NCBI RefSeq assembly: GCF_943734655.1
Contig: NC_071355.1
Location: 191,405,939 to 191,469,938 of the forward strand
Direction of reading: 5' to 3'
Length of the DNA: 64,000 nt
Source: Sabethes cyaneus
Lineage: Eukaryota; Arthropoda; Insecta; Diptera; Culicidae
The position numbers were made by a program, and so were the translations under genes. The number at the start of each line of letters is the position of its first letter. Positions within the stretch are counted from its first letter, which is position 1. Shown piece by piece: positions 47,358-59,115 of this stretch. The notes below the pieces were generated by a model, which saw only the letters and a program-made list of their open reading frames with translations, had not been told where the DNA came from and made no database searches.

Positions 47358-48075
47358 AGCCGTCACCTTGTCTCAACCCTCGCCACGACTCAAAGGGACT
47401 CGAGAGTGTCCCCGTGATGCAACGGAAACACTTCACTCAATCCAATGTGACTCTGACGAGCGTCGTCAGTTTATCCGTTAAACCGTGTTCGTGCATTATC
47501 TGTCATAGCTGGTCTCGATTGACTGTATCGTATACTGCTTTGAAATCAATTCAGATGTGATGCGTGGGCACGTTGTTCTCACAACATTTTGCCAAATTTA
47601 TTGAACGGTAGAAATGTGGTCCATCTGGTAATTACCTACGAAACCCTATGCCATAGGAGACAGTCGGTGTAAAAGGATCTGGGAGAGTACCTTGCAGGCG
47701 ACGTTTCCCAGCGTTATGCCTCGATAATTGCAGCAGTCGAGCTGATCACCCTTTTTGTAGATGATTCAAACCCCTTCTTCCACCCATTCATCGGATAGCT
47801 TCTTCTCCTCTCAAATCTTGGAAATAACCTAGTGTAGAACCGTTGACAGCGTTTCTCGGCCATGTTTATAAAGCTCTTCGGGAAGGCGGTTCTTACTAGC
47901 GGCTTTGAGGGTTCTCTTCAGCAAACCGATTTATCGTTTGACTTCTTAGAGATTAGGTGCTGGGACATTACTATCGTCCATGGGCACTCCTAGGTTAACT
48001 TCCGTTCCGCCTCTTTCTGCAACTTCGCCTCCTCGCGTTCGTCTGTGATTACCTTCTCGTAAAACTTGCGTGGGT
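47358..48075 (-). pseudogene. RTE copy D, RT and linker part
   Basis: Starting at the mariner edge, the minus strand carries LRQGDGL-type sequence, the palm block around 47,520-47,560 (FKAVYDTVNR-like) and linker sequence to about 48,066 (compare copy F at 48,790-49,560). It is degenerate with many indels. The 5' end is cut by copy F, whose 3' (GAA)n tail lies at about 48,076-48,090, so F inserted into D. Confidence 0.75.
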
Positions 48076-50200
48076 CTTCTTCTTCTTCAGCAGCATAGAG
48101 CCTGGGTGGCTCGTGCTGTTTCAAGCACTCGTCTCCATTCATCTCGGTCTTGGGCCACTCGTCGCCAATTTCCTAGTCGTCTCAGAAGTCGCAAATCGTT
48201 TTCGACCTGGTCGAGCCATCGTGCACATTGGGCCTCCCTGTTCCTGGTGCCGATGGGGTTGTTGAAGAGGACTATTTTCGTCGCACTGACGCCCGGCATC
48301 CTTACGACGTGTCCGGCCCACCGTAGCCTGCTAACTTTCGCTAGATGTACGATGGGAGTCTCCCCAAGCAGTGCCTGTAGCTCGTGATTCATACGCCTCC
48401 GCTACTCTCCGCTTTCAGTTTGTACTCCGCCAAATATCGTCCGCAGCACTTTCCGCTCAAACACGGCAAGGGCGCGTATGTCCTCCGTGAGTAACGTCAC
48501 GGCTTTAAGTCCATAAAGAACTACCGGTCTAATAAGAGTTTTATACATTGTTAGCTTCGTGCGGCGGCGTACGCTTCCTCATCGTAGCGTTTTGCGAAGG
48601 GCAAAGTTGGCCCGATTTCCCGCTTAGATGCGCCGCTGGTCTCCTTACTAGTGTTGTTGTCCGCGGTCACCAGCGATCCCCAATACACGAACTCCTCTAC
48701 CACTTCTAGTTCGTCGCCGTCAACGGTTACCGTCCGTGGGAGGCGCGTATTGCGATGAGCGATGTTGAACAGCATGCAGGATAAACCGTCACCTTGTCTC
48801 AACCCTCGCCGCGTCTCGAAGGGACTCGAGAGTGTCCCAGAGATGCGTACGAAACACATCACTCGATCCAATGTAACTCAGTCGCGTCAGTTTGTCCGGA
48901 AAACCGTGTTCGTGCATTATCTGCCATAGCTTGTCTCGATCGACTGTATCGTATGCTACTTTGAAATCAATAAAGATGTGATGCGTGGGCACGTTGTACT
49001 CCCGACATTTCTGCAAGATCTGTCGGATAGTAAAAATTTGATTTGTACTTGCGCGAGCCCCTATGAAACTCGCCTGATAATTCTCTACGAAACCTTGTGT
49101 TATCGGTGACAACCGGCGGAACAGGATCTGGGAGAGTACCTTGTCGGCGGCGTTTACCAGAATAACACCACGATAGTTTCAGCAGTCTAGCCGATCATCC
49201 TTTTTGTAGATGGGACAAACCACACCTTCCATCCATTCCTCCGGTAGCTTTTCCTCCTCCCAAATCCTCGAAATAACCCAGTGTCGAGCCTTTGCTAGCG
49301 TTTCTCCGCCATGTTCATAAAGCTCTGCCGGTAGGCGGTCCTTCCCAGCGGCTTTATTGGTCTTCAGCAGCCCGATTTCTCGTTTGACTTCTTGGAGATC
49401 AGGTGCTAGGACATTATTATCTTCCATGGGTGCTCCTAGGTTAATTTCCGTTCCGCCTCCTTCTGCGACTTCGTCATTGAGGTGTTCATCGAAGAACTGC
49501 TTCCATCTGTCGACCACCTCGCGCTCGTTTGTAATTAGATTCCCTCCCTCGTCCCTACACCTTCTCATAAAACTTGTGCGTGTCATTAGCACGAAATAGC
49601 TGTTCTAATTTTTCACGCTCTCTCTCTCCTCCTTTTGCGGTTTTTTACTCCTCGGAATCGTGGTCAAATATCAAAGTCTCCCTAGTGGTAACGCTCAGAT
49701 AATTTTTCCAAGCAAATTATTTTCTCTCTAGCGCTTGTTGGCGTTCCCCATCAAACCAATCATTTTGTATACTCTGGGGCTCTCCACCAAGTGCCACGGT
49801 AGCGGCCTATCCGATGGCCGAGAGTATTCTGCCCCAAACGTCTTCGAGGTTTGAAGCACCTTACTCCTTGGAAGAAGAGAGTGCCTCATCCAGCATTCGC
49901 GCGTAGTTCTCGGCAGATTGAGGAGTTATCTAACTGCCTGATGTTCAACCGAGGAGAAAGGCTTTGACGATTCTGGTTCTGGTACACGGTAGGCAATTTA
50001 GAGCGCACATATAATGTTACTAGGTGACGGTCAGAGTCAACATCCGCATCTCGTAGGGAACTTATGCTCGTGATGTTAGAGAACAGATCTCCTTTGCGAT
50101 AGATTTCCTGCAGCGCTGCGATGCCGAGTTTGCGAGTTTCAAGCTGTTCGAGCAGCACCCGGTCGCCACCAGCGAAGATTGGCGATCTGTGCAGATTCAA
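48076..50200 (-). pseudogene. RTE copy F, longest RTE copy, with partial endonuclease
   Basis: On the minus strand, in order: endonuclease start DRVLLEQLETRKLGIAALQE (50,103-50,165), then a jump to the endonuclease end RDADVDSDRHLVTLYVRSKL (about 49,990-50,055). Linker follows (DGWKQFFDEHLN-like, 49,480-49,520; VKREIGLLKTNKAAGKDRLP, 49,325-49,390; EEWMEGVVCPIYKKDDRLDC, 49,179-49,240). RT follows (GARASTNQIFTIRQILQKCR, VDF/IDFKVAYDTVDRDKLW, 48,920-49,070; LRQGDGLSCMLFNIA, 48,755-48,800). The C-terminus reads LRWAGHVVRMPG and RNWRRVAQDR-like at 48,087-48,392. The middle of the endonuclease and the FADD palm block are deleted. The 3' tail is (GAA)n. Confidence 0.85.
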
Positions 50201-50204
50201 TCTA

Positions 50205-50290
50205 GGTGAATCATTTACGTTGAGAAGGAATAACAGCAGCCCATAATTGCTACCTTGTGGAACGCCAACAGTCAGCAGACGTAGAGAGCC
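50205..50290 (-). pseudogene. Jockey-like RT snippet
   Basis: Minus strand gives TVGVPQGSNYGLLLFLL followed by NVNDSP, the GVPQGSNxGPLLF block of Jockey/CR1-type RTs. Only this block is recognisable. It lies between RTE copies F and I. Confidence 0.7.
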
Positions 50291-50294
50291 GTAT

Positions 50295-50740
50295 CCTGTT
50301 TACGTTGACAAGTTGTCTTCTCCCAAAAAGGCACTTGCTATGATCAGCCTCGTCAGTTTGTCCGGAGAACCGTTCTATGGCTGGCATATCTGTTCGCGCT
50401 GAACAATATCGTAAGTTGCCTTAAAATCCAAGCAAATATGATACGTTGGCACACTGTATTCCCATGGACTATATTTTGTAGTCCTCCCTCCCTCTGCTTC
50501 GGTAGTTTCTCCTCCTCCCAATTCCTTGAATTTTTCCAACCTAGTGCCATTGCTAGTGGTTCCTTACCATTTTCGTAAACCGCCGGGTGCCGGTTCTTTC
50601 CACCTGCTCTATTAGTTTTTAGCTATCCGATTTCTCGACGAATCTCTTCAAGATCGGCATCCGAGACACTATTATCGTTTGTGACCGCTCCCTAATTAAC
50701 TTCGGTTTCACCTTCTTCTGATATCGAAAAATTCGGCGAA
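50295..50740 (-). pseudogene. RTE copy I, fragment with internal deletion
   Basis: Minus strand reads GSPDKLTRLI near 50,345-50,375 and VPTYHICLDFKATYDIVQRE at about 50,393-50,452. After an internal jump it continues in the linker (WEEEKLPKQREGGL, about 50,480-50,521; further upstream LEEIRREIG-like, about 50,625-50,655). It is the same lineage as copies A, D and F, and more diverged. Confidence 0.7.
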
Positions 50741-50744
50741 ATGG

Positions 50745-52135
50745 CGAAATGAGTCGTCATTGATTCTGTCAATTTCAAAAGCAGTTTTTTGTTTGAAACA
50801 AAAATTCTATCCATGAAACTATATTCTATATGTTCAGATTGGCAAGAAAAATGTATTCATGTTTAAAAACAAAGCTTCTGTTTTGGGCCCAAAATCTACT
50901 TATCACGCAAATCGCGTCTTGAATTTCGATTTGGTTACCAATAGATCCCAAATTTCTTTCCCACATTTCAAATCCATATTAGTTTCCCATGAAGCATTTT
51001 TCATAGAACAATGACCTGATTCATAGTCAGTGATTTGTCAGCAATAATTTCAAACTCTGTTACCGCACTCTGCTACTACGCGGAGGCGGTGACGCCATTG
51101 TTGCGTATGACGCAATCGATCATGCACTGATCGATATAGCGCGTTGTGGGCGTTGAACTTTTTTACGATTTTGTTTTGATCGGCTGTTCGCCGATCGTAT
51201 CAAAGCATGCCATTGGTCAATTATAAATTTTGGTTCAAGCTCCTCCTCTACAAATATGTAGTGACAGAAATAATTAGCTTTCTCCGGGTATGAAATGGAG
51301 AAGGCAACTAGGAAGAAGCGCACAACATAGCTCTAGCCATTCCAAGCCACTACCTAGCGCCTCCACGTAGCCATACCTGGAAATACTTCAATTTGTATAA
51401 TTGATTAGCCAAGCTAGGAGGTGCGGGGCCGTGCGGTTTTCAGTTCCTAACCTTACAAATGTAGTTTTAGGCAACCATTAAAACACGACTTTATTTTCAA
51501 GTATTATATGATTTATACTAATATTTTTGCCAAACTAATCTAATTTCAGAGAGCGAAGTAAAGCGCTATATTCTTGACCAATTGCAGCCTGGCTTCTGGT
51601 CTAAATGCCATTAGTTCATCCCTGAGGGTCCGGAGTATCACCTAACCTTTATTAGCAAAGATACTCCCAACGACTGTAAATAAATCATTATCTATGTATA
51701 TGGGAAGCGTTTGGTACGGGAGGTCCACGCTTTCTTCCTTCCCCTTGATTTCAAGATTTTAATGGAATTAGGCATTTCTTCTGTTTCCACTTGATTCCTT
51801 GGAGATCCTCTGCGGTACATGCTGTGCAGTTGGCCTGGTCGTTGACAATAAAAATGATTGATTCAAGTAATCGTCATTTTCCAGGATGCCTTCATGAATT
51901 GGCTGCGTTAGAGTGAGATCAGATTAGATTAGATTAGATAGAAATAATTAGCTTTCTCCGTTAGGATATGATTTTTAAAAAATAATCTTAGTTTGGTCGC
52001 AGAGGCGACAAGTCGTATAAAAGTATATTCGATTTTTAAATACGAAATCCGATAAAAACTCTAAAGTAGCATCGGGTATTTTTGCAACATGCTCATCGTA
52101 TCCGTCCAGGTATAGCTACCTTTAGAATACTGGAC
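50745..52135. other. No gene recognised (1.4 kb)
   Basis: AT-rich with a GATTAGATTAGATTAGATAG short tandem at about 51,921-51,940. A nearby block, GAAATAATTAGCTTTCTCCG, occurs at 51,267-51,286 and again at 51,941-51,960, a 20-bp direct repeat 674 bp apart. No coding features. Confidence 0.45.
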
Positions 52136-52139
52136 ACGT

Positions 52140-52640
52140 CATAGAGCTGCGCAAATCCATCGTTCGTCCTCTGCCTCGACGGTGCCTCATGATGCCCGTA
52201 GTAAGCACGACTTCTGCTAATAATACCCCTTCGAATCACACGATTGTTGTCATATCATTGGTAAAGGAAACGAATTGACTAGATTTGTTGCAAATCGTGC
52301 CCCGCGTGTTTATACTCTCTCGGTTCATAACCCTTTGTAGTTCTATGTTGAATAGTAGGCATGAGAGGCCATTATTGTGACGAAACCCTTTATGTGGATC
52401 GAACAATCACGACAGTCCACCGAAAATCCAAACACAGCACTGTATACCATCCATCGCAAGTTTAATCAGTCTGATTTGGGTCCTGGAGAAACCGTCCTCG
52501 ACCATGGTTTATTTCGGTTGATGGTATCATTTTCAGCTTTGAAGTCAACGAACAAATGGAATCTGCCCCGATGTGTTCACCTGTTGATCGAGTATAAAAA
52601 CCCGGTTAATCGAGTCCGATCTGATTATTACATATTTGGG
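52140..52640 (-). pseudogene. RTE-like RT fragment, lineage 3
   Basis: Minus strand shows HLFVDFKAENDTINRNK near 52,505-52,560 (palm block) and, downstream, QFVSFTNDMTTIV near 52,245-52,285, occupying the place of the FADDxDIV box with substitutions (FTND). Intervening DNA aligns with 19,200-19,330 (AGATTTG, GATCGTGCC, CATAA blocks), so both fragments belong to one lineage. The plus-strand 95-residue frame at 52,377-52,664 is a shadow. Confidence 0.6.
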
Positions 52641-52644
52641 ATAA

Positions 52645-54950
52645 AGGGACTGAAAACATTATGAAATTTTGTAAGTAAATGTTAATGCCATAGTTGATGA
52701 ACTTACGAACGAAAACAATATTTAACAAACCGAGGTCTTTTTCTTCCTGCAAAATTGCAAAGCAGATTCTCTAATTTTCTTGGACATCACTTTTGAACAT
52801 AACTTTTAAACCGAGAATCACAGAAAAAAAAATTTGTTTTAAAATTTTGTTTTTTTAACGATCTTGGGAATATTATATCTAGAAAAGTTTTTTTATAACG
52901 TTTTCCATGGTGGTGAAAAACTCCAAAATAATATTAGGAAGTCTAATGTTCTACAAGACGCAAAAATTTTGAAATGTTTTTTTTTTCTATTTTGTCAATT
53001 CCTAGTGATAAAAAATACCCTAGCATTTTTTGCTGTTCCGCAGTTATGACAGGAGATTTTTTTTCTAAACAAAAATTAATATCTCAAGAAACAAACAGCG
53101 CAAAACATAAATTTTTGTATTAAAATATAGAAGAATGTTCTTAATAATTCAAAAGAAATGTCATGTGGGAGAAGTTTTTCGAGTAATTCCCCATGACCGT
53201 GGCGGTGTATAACTCGCAAACCACAACAAAATACGACACCCCATAACTTTGCAGAAATAAAAATGGAGGAAAAAACCGCGAAGGGTAAAGGCCATGGTTT
53301 GTGTTATTCGAAGCCCAATCTGCTATAATTTTGTTATTTCATTCTGATCGAGATTTCAACGTATAATTTAGAGGCAATAGCACTGTGTGCACGCACAATA
53401 TATTCGTAGCAATAAAAGACACCACATTGACAGCGCTCGTCCTGCCAGGCGTCTAGCGCTATGTGGATGGCACATTTACAGAAATAAATGGCGAATACAA
53501 ATCGTACATCAAAGGCGCTTCCATCGCAAGGAAAAAAAGGAAACTCACCCCTCCCCCCCTGCCCTTACCAACGGAGCAGCAGGCAGCATGCGAGCGAAGA
53601 CCGCGCGAGGTGATGACAACAGAAAAAGCATCGTTACTGGTGCTTTTCTTCGTTGGGGAAGTTTATTTTCTACACGATTTGATCGATTGCAATAAAGCAA
53701 CACCGTCTGCTTCCTGTGCGCTGCGAAAAAGTTGGGCTTTCGGTTCAAAGAAAACCACCCCCCGAAAACCTAAACGACTGTTACAGACAGCTTGTTGATG
53801 ACGAACTCTGCAAATGGGGGCCAACATATATTTTCCAACTGGTATGGATGGAGGGGGGGCCTGGGAGGAGGAATTTTTCCATCCTCGTGAATCGTCTTTT
53901 CCGTGTCGTCGCTTAAAACGCGGTAAGCGCGGCATATCGTAGCTACGTTTTATTGCAGCTTCTTGCGTGTATATTATTATTGCCTTCAGCTGAATGTTTA
54001 CCGCTCCGATGATGTCAGGCTCACCTTGAATAGCAAGATTACACCAAAGAAACTCACCAAACCAGTTCAGTGCTTTGATTCGTGTTTCTTCAAACGAAAA
54101 TTCTGCTGTTGCTCTGCCGGATACCTCTTCCGACGTTTACAAGCCTACAGAGGGTGCATTTATTTTCATAAGCAGGGATATTTTTCGCTTTTTTCAAACA
54201 GTGTTTGGAAATTGAAAAGCAAGAAAGAAACCCGTATACTTGAAAGGGCCATTCACTTCCAGGTAGGACATCGCAGCAGGACAAAAAATATAATCACCTC
54301 TTCTGCAAACACCGTCCTATCTATATTTTTTTCATGGGACTTTTCATGACACATCCGGGAGCCGAAATAAAACTGAATACAGCCAGAATGACGTAATTCA
54401 TGTACCAGCACTGGAAGACACCCGGTTAGCGACGATGTCGGAAAGTAAGAAATATGGCGAAATCGGGGGAGTCGTTTTCGGCGTTTTTTTTTCTTCTTTT
54501 ATTTATGAGCTGCACTTCTCGCAAACCGCGCCGGGCTGGTAATAGCATTAATAATGACCCGCACCACATCGCGGCGGCGTATAGAAGAGGACGGGGACAG
54601 GACCCAGGAGTAACCTTACCGGCCTGGTAATAGTTCTTCGTCGCTGAAGCAAGGCGAACCCGCATAGAAATATGATTATTATACATGGAAATCTGCGGGT
54701 GAATCCTTGCCGTGTTCCCCGGTGTATTCTTTCTGGATCGTCTTTCAGGATAAAGAAAAACGCGGCGGTCTGTTGCGCTCCGGTCCGGTTCCAGGTGGCA
54801 CTGGATGTGGTAAATGTGGCTAAAAGTAGCATAATGGTGCCAGGCGCAGACCGGTTGAATGCGGCTAATTGTTTCTATATAATCTGTTATACACGTGTAA
54901 TTGAAATTTAGAAGAAGCTGCTTTGGGTGTTCTGTTTCTGAATCCTGTCT
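52645..54950. other. No gene recognised (2.3 kb)
   Basis: 52,650-53,380 is very AT-rich with T runs. 53,380-54,900 is GC-richer and looks single-copy. Open frames of 60-128 residues occur on both strands (for example 53,463-53,798 plus, 53,663-53,935 minus, 53,963-54,349 plus) but show no domains and overlap each other. No element termini were paired. Confidence 0.4.
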
Positions 54951-54959
54951 GAGTCGCTG

Positions 54960-55125
54960 ATGAAGTAAAGTAAAATGATTTAAGTCGCCCCACGCAGCTG
55001 AGGGTGACTAAATGGTTATAATAGAATCATTTTCATCATCATCGAGATTCGAACATGCGACACCTGACTTATTAGACCAGTGTCGTACCTCGGAGCCAAC
55101 TGAGAAGCCAGACTAAATCTAATAT
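54960..55125 (-). mobile_element. tRNA-derived SINE, family 3
   Basis: Minus strand begins CTGGCTTCTCAGTTGGCTCC (tRNA A-box-like) and has a B-box-like CATGTTCGAATCTCG about 35 bp later. A body rich in ATGATGATGAAAATG follows, ending near AGTAAAATG-type short repeats. No full cloverleaf with an acceptor stem forms, so it is a SINE rather than a tRNA gene. Confidence 0.65.
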
Positions 55126-55129
55126 ATCT

Positions 55130-55720
55130 AATGTAAATCAGAAAACGCGAATACAAAATACCCAAATAACATTACTTTCAGCGCCCTTTTCCTATAAGAA
55201 ATCAGTTTTGGACATTGTACATCAGCATATCCATACAATCGTTTAAAGTGGGAGTGCCGTTGCGTACTTTTTCAAACCAGTTTACTTTCAGGACATCATA
55301 TAAGCTTAGGTTCAAGTGACAAAAATAACATCCATTCTGATGGAACGAAGAAACTTGGTCGCTTTTTCAGTTTCAGTTGCTAGGATGTGCGTCCAATTGG
55401 CGCCTAAACCTGGGGAGTAAAGCGATCACACTAAAATAGTGAAACCCGTTTAGAACTGGGTAAGTTATTAATGTTTTAAATCTTTCATTATTTCGTGACG
55501 TTCACCTAAATCTGAATTTTGGAATGACACTACGGCGTAGTTAAATCTCCTTGAATGTCCAATCAACTGGCATAAGACGAAGTTCTTGGTAACATTTATG
55601 ATGATTATATATGCGCAGCACCATATCGTACGACGATATCTAATTGGGGCAATGGAACTTTCGTTAATTGGAAATATTCACGAAATTACGTTTTCTTTGA
55701 TGCTTTGACAATTTTTTGGA
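55130..55720. other. No gene recognised
   Basis: AT-rich, no open frame above 60 residues and no recognised repeat. It may include the 3' flank of the hAT transposase fragment that follows. Confidence 0.4.
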
Positions 55721-55724
55721 TATT

Positions 55725-56340
55725 TTAAGCAAATTTGTCGCTTCTCAAGTCTAATGAATCTTTCACTACTAGGTTAAGAATGTATGCTGCGCACCCAACG
55801 ATCTCTAAACAACCTACGTTTTCACTTAATTCTATAGATGGAAAACGTTCAAGCATTTCGTCACCTAGCTTATCGTCTATTGCACGTGTGGTTTCTTTAG
55901 CTTCATATTCACCATTGTCTAACAAGTCTTCCTCAAGCGGTGCTTCAGTCGCTTGGATTCCAGAAAGCTTGAATTTAACGCCTGATTTTGATCGTAGTTC
56001 TTCGCTGGTTTTAAATACAAATTCACCACTAAACGTGTGCACTAAACGTATTGAACGATTGCACATGGCCCGATACTGTACATGTTCAAACATTCAATAC
56101 GTTTAGTGCGTTTATGCCATATTTTTCTAAAACGCGTTTGACTCGATTTAAATTTTCCGCTGTTTGGGCTATTTTCATATCCTCCATTGAGAGCGTCCGA
56201 ATTGTAACTTGGCCATTCTTTTTATACTGCGCATTTATGCTGAGTTTTATTCTACTAACTTCAGCCAAACTAGTTTTCCATTTAAGCGATTCGCACTTGT
56301 AAGTTTCAGAGAAAATAGTTGATAACATAATTCATTGTGG
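55725..56340 (-). pseudogene. hAT-superfamily transposase fragment
   Basis: Two minus-strand frames are collinear. 56,328-56,086 reads VTIRTLSMEDMKIAQTAENL then LEKYGI; this is the region that in hAT transposases follows the first catalytic aspartate. 56,093-55,725 ends with VGCLEIVGCAAYILNLVVKD, matching the GCAAHxLNLxVKD block with Y in place of the conserved H. The expected TDNAxNM block between them is missing or scrambled at the join (about 56,030-56,110), where a 16-nt inverted repeat sits. The N-terminal BED finger and C-terminal dimerisation domain are absent. Confidence 0.7.
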
Positions 56341-57105
56341 TAATGAATGTATAATTGACTTTCAACCAACATACGAACTTATCAACTAGGTAACGTCCGG
56401 ACAGGTACTGGGGGTAATTCTAAAAAATCAAAAAATTCTAGCGTCACGAAAAAATTAAAGGTCTGCTAATTATGTATGGATATTGATGGTTTCAAACCAA
56501 TCGATTCACAACAGATGTAGCAATAATGTTGTTTTTATTGCCATTTTTATCATCAATCACTAAATAGAGAAAAGTAATGAAAAGTTTCAACGTCAAATTT
56601 CTACATACATTTTCTTCATAATCTAGCTTCACAGACAGGTACGACAGTTAAACACTCCAGCTGTTTAGTGTGGTTTCCTATCACAAAAAAGTAACAAAAC
56701 CTCCCTGTCCCAACAGGTCGAAGATTCTTTACGACATTTAAACCTATACCAATTCGATATTTGGACTTGGCAAGTATGCCAGAGTGCTAAATCATCCCTT
56801 TTCTCCAAACGATTTTATCGTTTGAACATTTAGCCTAGTCCAATTTGCTGTCCTGAAAGTGAAACGTCTTAGAAACATGAGCGGTCAACCTTTCCTTTTG
56901 CCAGATTGAGTCCATATACTGCAAGAATTTGTTCGGAACTGTTGTCTTACAGGAAAATAGGGCTGAAGGGATATTTGTACAAGTGACATGACGCAGCAAT
57001 TGACAAAGCGAGGAAAATCTGGAGCTGGAACAACTATTCCGGGTTAATGACGCAAGTTTTACGAGAAAGTGAACCAAACTCGCAAGGGATACACACTTAA
57101 ACCTG
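56341..57105. other. No gene recognised
   Basis: AT-rich. The 80-residue frame at 56,835-57,077 has no motif. This may be the 5' flank of the hAT fragment. Confidence 0.4.
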
Positions 57106-57221
57106 ACATCTCAAGCAGCAATGTGAGTTTTATTGCACTCTTATGACGGTTTTCAAGACCAATTTTGGTCATAAAAGCCACCATAAGAGAGCAATAAAAC
57201 TTAAATAGTTACTTGAGATGT
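57106..57221. mobile_element. Short palindromic MITE, 116 bp
   Basis: The ends ACATCTCAAG and the inverse, CTTGAGATGT, flank arms that both contain AGTTTTATTGC and CTCTTATG. The centre is GACCAATTTTGGTC, a perfect 14-bp palindrome. Confidence 0.75.
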
Positions 57222-57234
57222 GTAGGGTAGGGGT

Positions 57235-57716
57235 CTAATCACAGACGAGTGCGAGGTGGTCGACAGGTGGAAGCAGTTCTTCGATGAGCATCTCAGCGTC
57301 GATATGACACAAGGAGACGCAACGGAAGTTAACATAGGAGTGCCTACAAACGACCACAGCGTAGCGTGCCGGCCACTTTACAAAAATGGCCCAGAATCAT
57401 TACCAGAGGAGTGAATGGAAGGTGTGGTCTGTTCTATACACAAAAAGGGCGATCGGTTAGTTTGCTGTAATTACCGCGGCATTACGGTGATCAACGCCGC
57501 CTACAAGGTGCTCTCCCAGATTTTGTTGCGTCGTCTATCCCCAATAGCAAGAGAATTCGTAGGACAGTATCAGGTGAGCTTTATGGGGCCCGCATTACTA
57601 CTGATCAAATTTTTGCTCTTCAACAAATCCTCCAGAAATGTCGGAAGTAATACGTGCCCACGCATCATATTTTCGTGGATATCAGGGCAGCATACGATAC
57701 AGTTGAACGCGAACTG
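57235..57716 (+). pseudogene. RTE copy H, linker and early RT
   Basis: Reads VDRWKQFFDEHLS at 57,259-57,297, EEWMEGVVCSIHKKGDRLVC then NYRGITVINAAYKVLSQILL at 57,409-57,530, and FVDIRAAYDTVERE at 57,672-57,712. It is truncated there by a mariner-type element in the opposite orientation. Frame shifts occur near 57,585 and 57,640. Lineage of copies A, D, F and G. The stretch from VCSIHKKG to VGQYQ is an unusually long undamaged RTE segment for this window. Confidence 0.8.
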
Positions 57717-58520
57717 CTAAGAGCATACGCCATGGTCGACGAAAAGGTAGACGTCGGAGTTGTGTCCCTGGCGATCAGCTGCTTCTCTGTTATGGCCATT
57801 TTTAGCGGTCTTCGGTACGTTTATCTTCAACCGGTTTATCTCCTCCAGTGATCTCTTTGCATGATGGTCCGAGGCCTGGTCCGGCCAGAAGACCAAACCC
57901 TCTTTCACGCGATACTTTTTGATGAAGTCGGCAACTTCCACCAGGCACTTGATACTGTATATATCCTCGTTCACCGCAAACATCGAAGCAAAACAACGCG
58001 GCTTGTCTGACACGCCCTCGTCGCAGAGCGTTAGTCACAGAACGACCTTCTTCGGAAACTTGACGCTGAGGATATACTTCATGTCATCGCTTACCTTCTT
58101 GGTGAGGGACGAAAAACATTCGATCCCCTGCCAATCATGGCCGTCTAGCGTCAAGAAGTTCTCGTCACTCATTATGACCACGACGTTTCACTTCACTAAA
58201 AAGCTATTTTTCACAAACACCGTCTAGGTGATTGCCTACTATTCAGACAACGCCAGCTTCGTCCATTTTGACCAACTTCACCGTTTGGCCGGTTGCTCCG
58301 ATCTCCCGGCCCAAAACGCCGAAAGATACGGTCGACTTCCTTTCGATATTCCTGTTCAGCTTCTGTTGCACTTCACGGTCCCGCAGCACCGTCGGGCAGT
58401 TGGAACTAGGCTTCCGTTAGGCGCTTTCGCGGGGAGACGATTGGCTCTATCGAGCGGACACGAAGTGCCTAATCATATCTACTTCTGCGCTACGGGTTGG
58501 AGCTGAGAGTACGAACAAAG
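57717..58520 (-). pseudogene. Mariner-type transposase relic (second lineage)
   Basis: Minus strand, in order: an N-terminal segment with REVQQKLNRNIERKSTVSFG and VLGREIGATGQTVKLVK (helix-turn-helix-like, 58,270-58,390); MSDENFLTLDGHDWQGIECF at about 58,115-58,175 (first catalytic region, DE in DEN); KKVSDDMKYILSVKFPKKVVL (58,040-58,105); GVSDKPRCFASMFAVN; and VFWPDQASDHHAKRS at about 57,855-57,895 (second catalytic D). The sequence diverges afterwards and the third catalytic residue is not identifiable. One in-frame stop lies near 58,037. The 92-residue plus-strand frame is a shadow. Inverted ends could not be paired. Confidence 0.7.
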
Positions 58521-58524
58521 CATC

Positions 58525-58759
58525 GAGAGTAGTTTGAGTGTTTTCGCTATGGCTGTTGCATGCAAATCAACTGATAACACTCTCAATTTTTTGCACATCG
58601 GTGGATTCATCCCCAGGTGGTAGAGTTATTGCATTAAAAGTTGGTTAAATCAGTCCATTTTTGATGCATACGTTAATATCACTAATGCCTTACTGAAATT
58701 CAGGCCTCTTTTGGCGCCACCAAGACTCAGTGCTTTTGGCGGGGGCCAGTCTGGCCAAC
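58525..58759. other. No gene recognised; small inverted repeat
   Basis: Contains TTGAGTGTT and its inverse AACACTCTCAA, about 40 bp apart (58,537-58,590), which may belong to the end of the neighbouring mariner-type relic. Confidence 0.4.
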
Positions 58760-59115
58760 CGCACGCTACGGCGTTGCGTACACTAGCCGTATTTGAATGA
58801 AAGGTGTTGCGGACTATTTTTGGTGGAGTACAAACGAAGAGATTCCCATCGTAAGTTGAGTTGAGAGACTACGGTGGGCTGACCACGTCTCAAGGATGCC
58901 GGACGACTGTGCAATGAAATCCGTTCTCTTCAAGAGCCCCACCGGCACCAGAAATATAAGAGCCCAACGTGCAGGATGGCTCGACCAGGTTGAAGCCGAC
59001 TTGCGTATGTCGAGACGCGCAACGAATTGCCGACGAGTAGCCCAGGACCGAGTACAATGGAGAGGCATTCTTGATACGGGAAGAACCACCCCGGCTCTCA
59101 GCTGCTAAAGTAAGT
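58760..59115 (+). pseudogene. RTE 3' tail copy (C-terminal only)
   Basis: KVLRTIFGGVQT near 58,800-58,835 is followed, after a short deletion, by RDYGGLTTSQGCRT-like sequence. The open frame 58,896-59,108 reads MPDDCAMKSVLFKSPTGTRN, then RAGWLDQVEADLRM, then RRVAQDRVQWRGILDTG. It is very similar to 27,815-28,114. The 3' end is CTAAAGTAAGTA. Confidence 0.8.

Noticed and set aside
53387..54349. Chain of open frames of 102-128 residues
   Set aside because: The frames overlap on both strands, with no domains and no convincing splice sites linking them. Gene evidence is insufficient.
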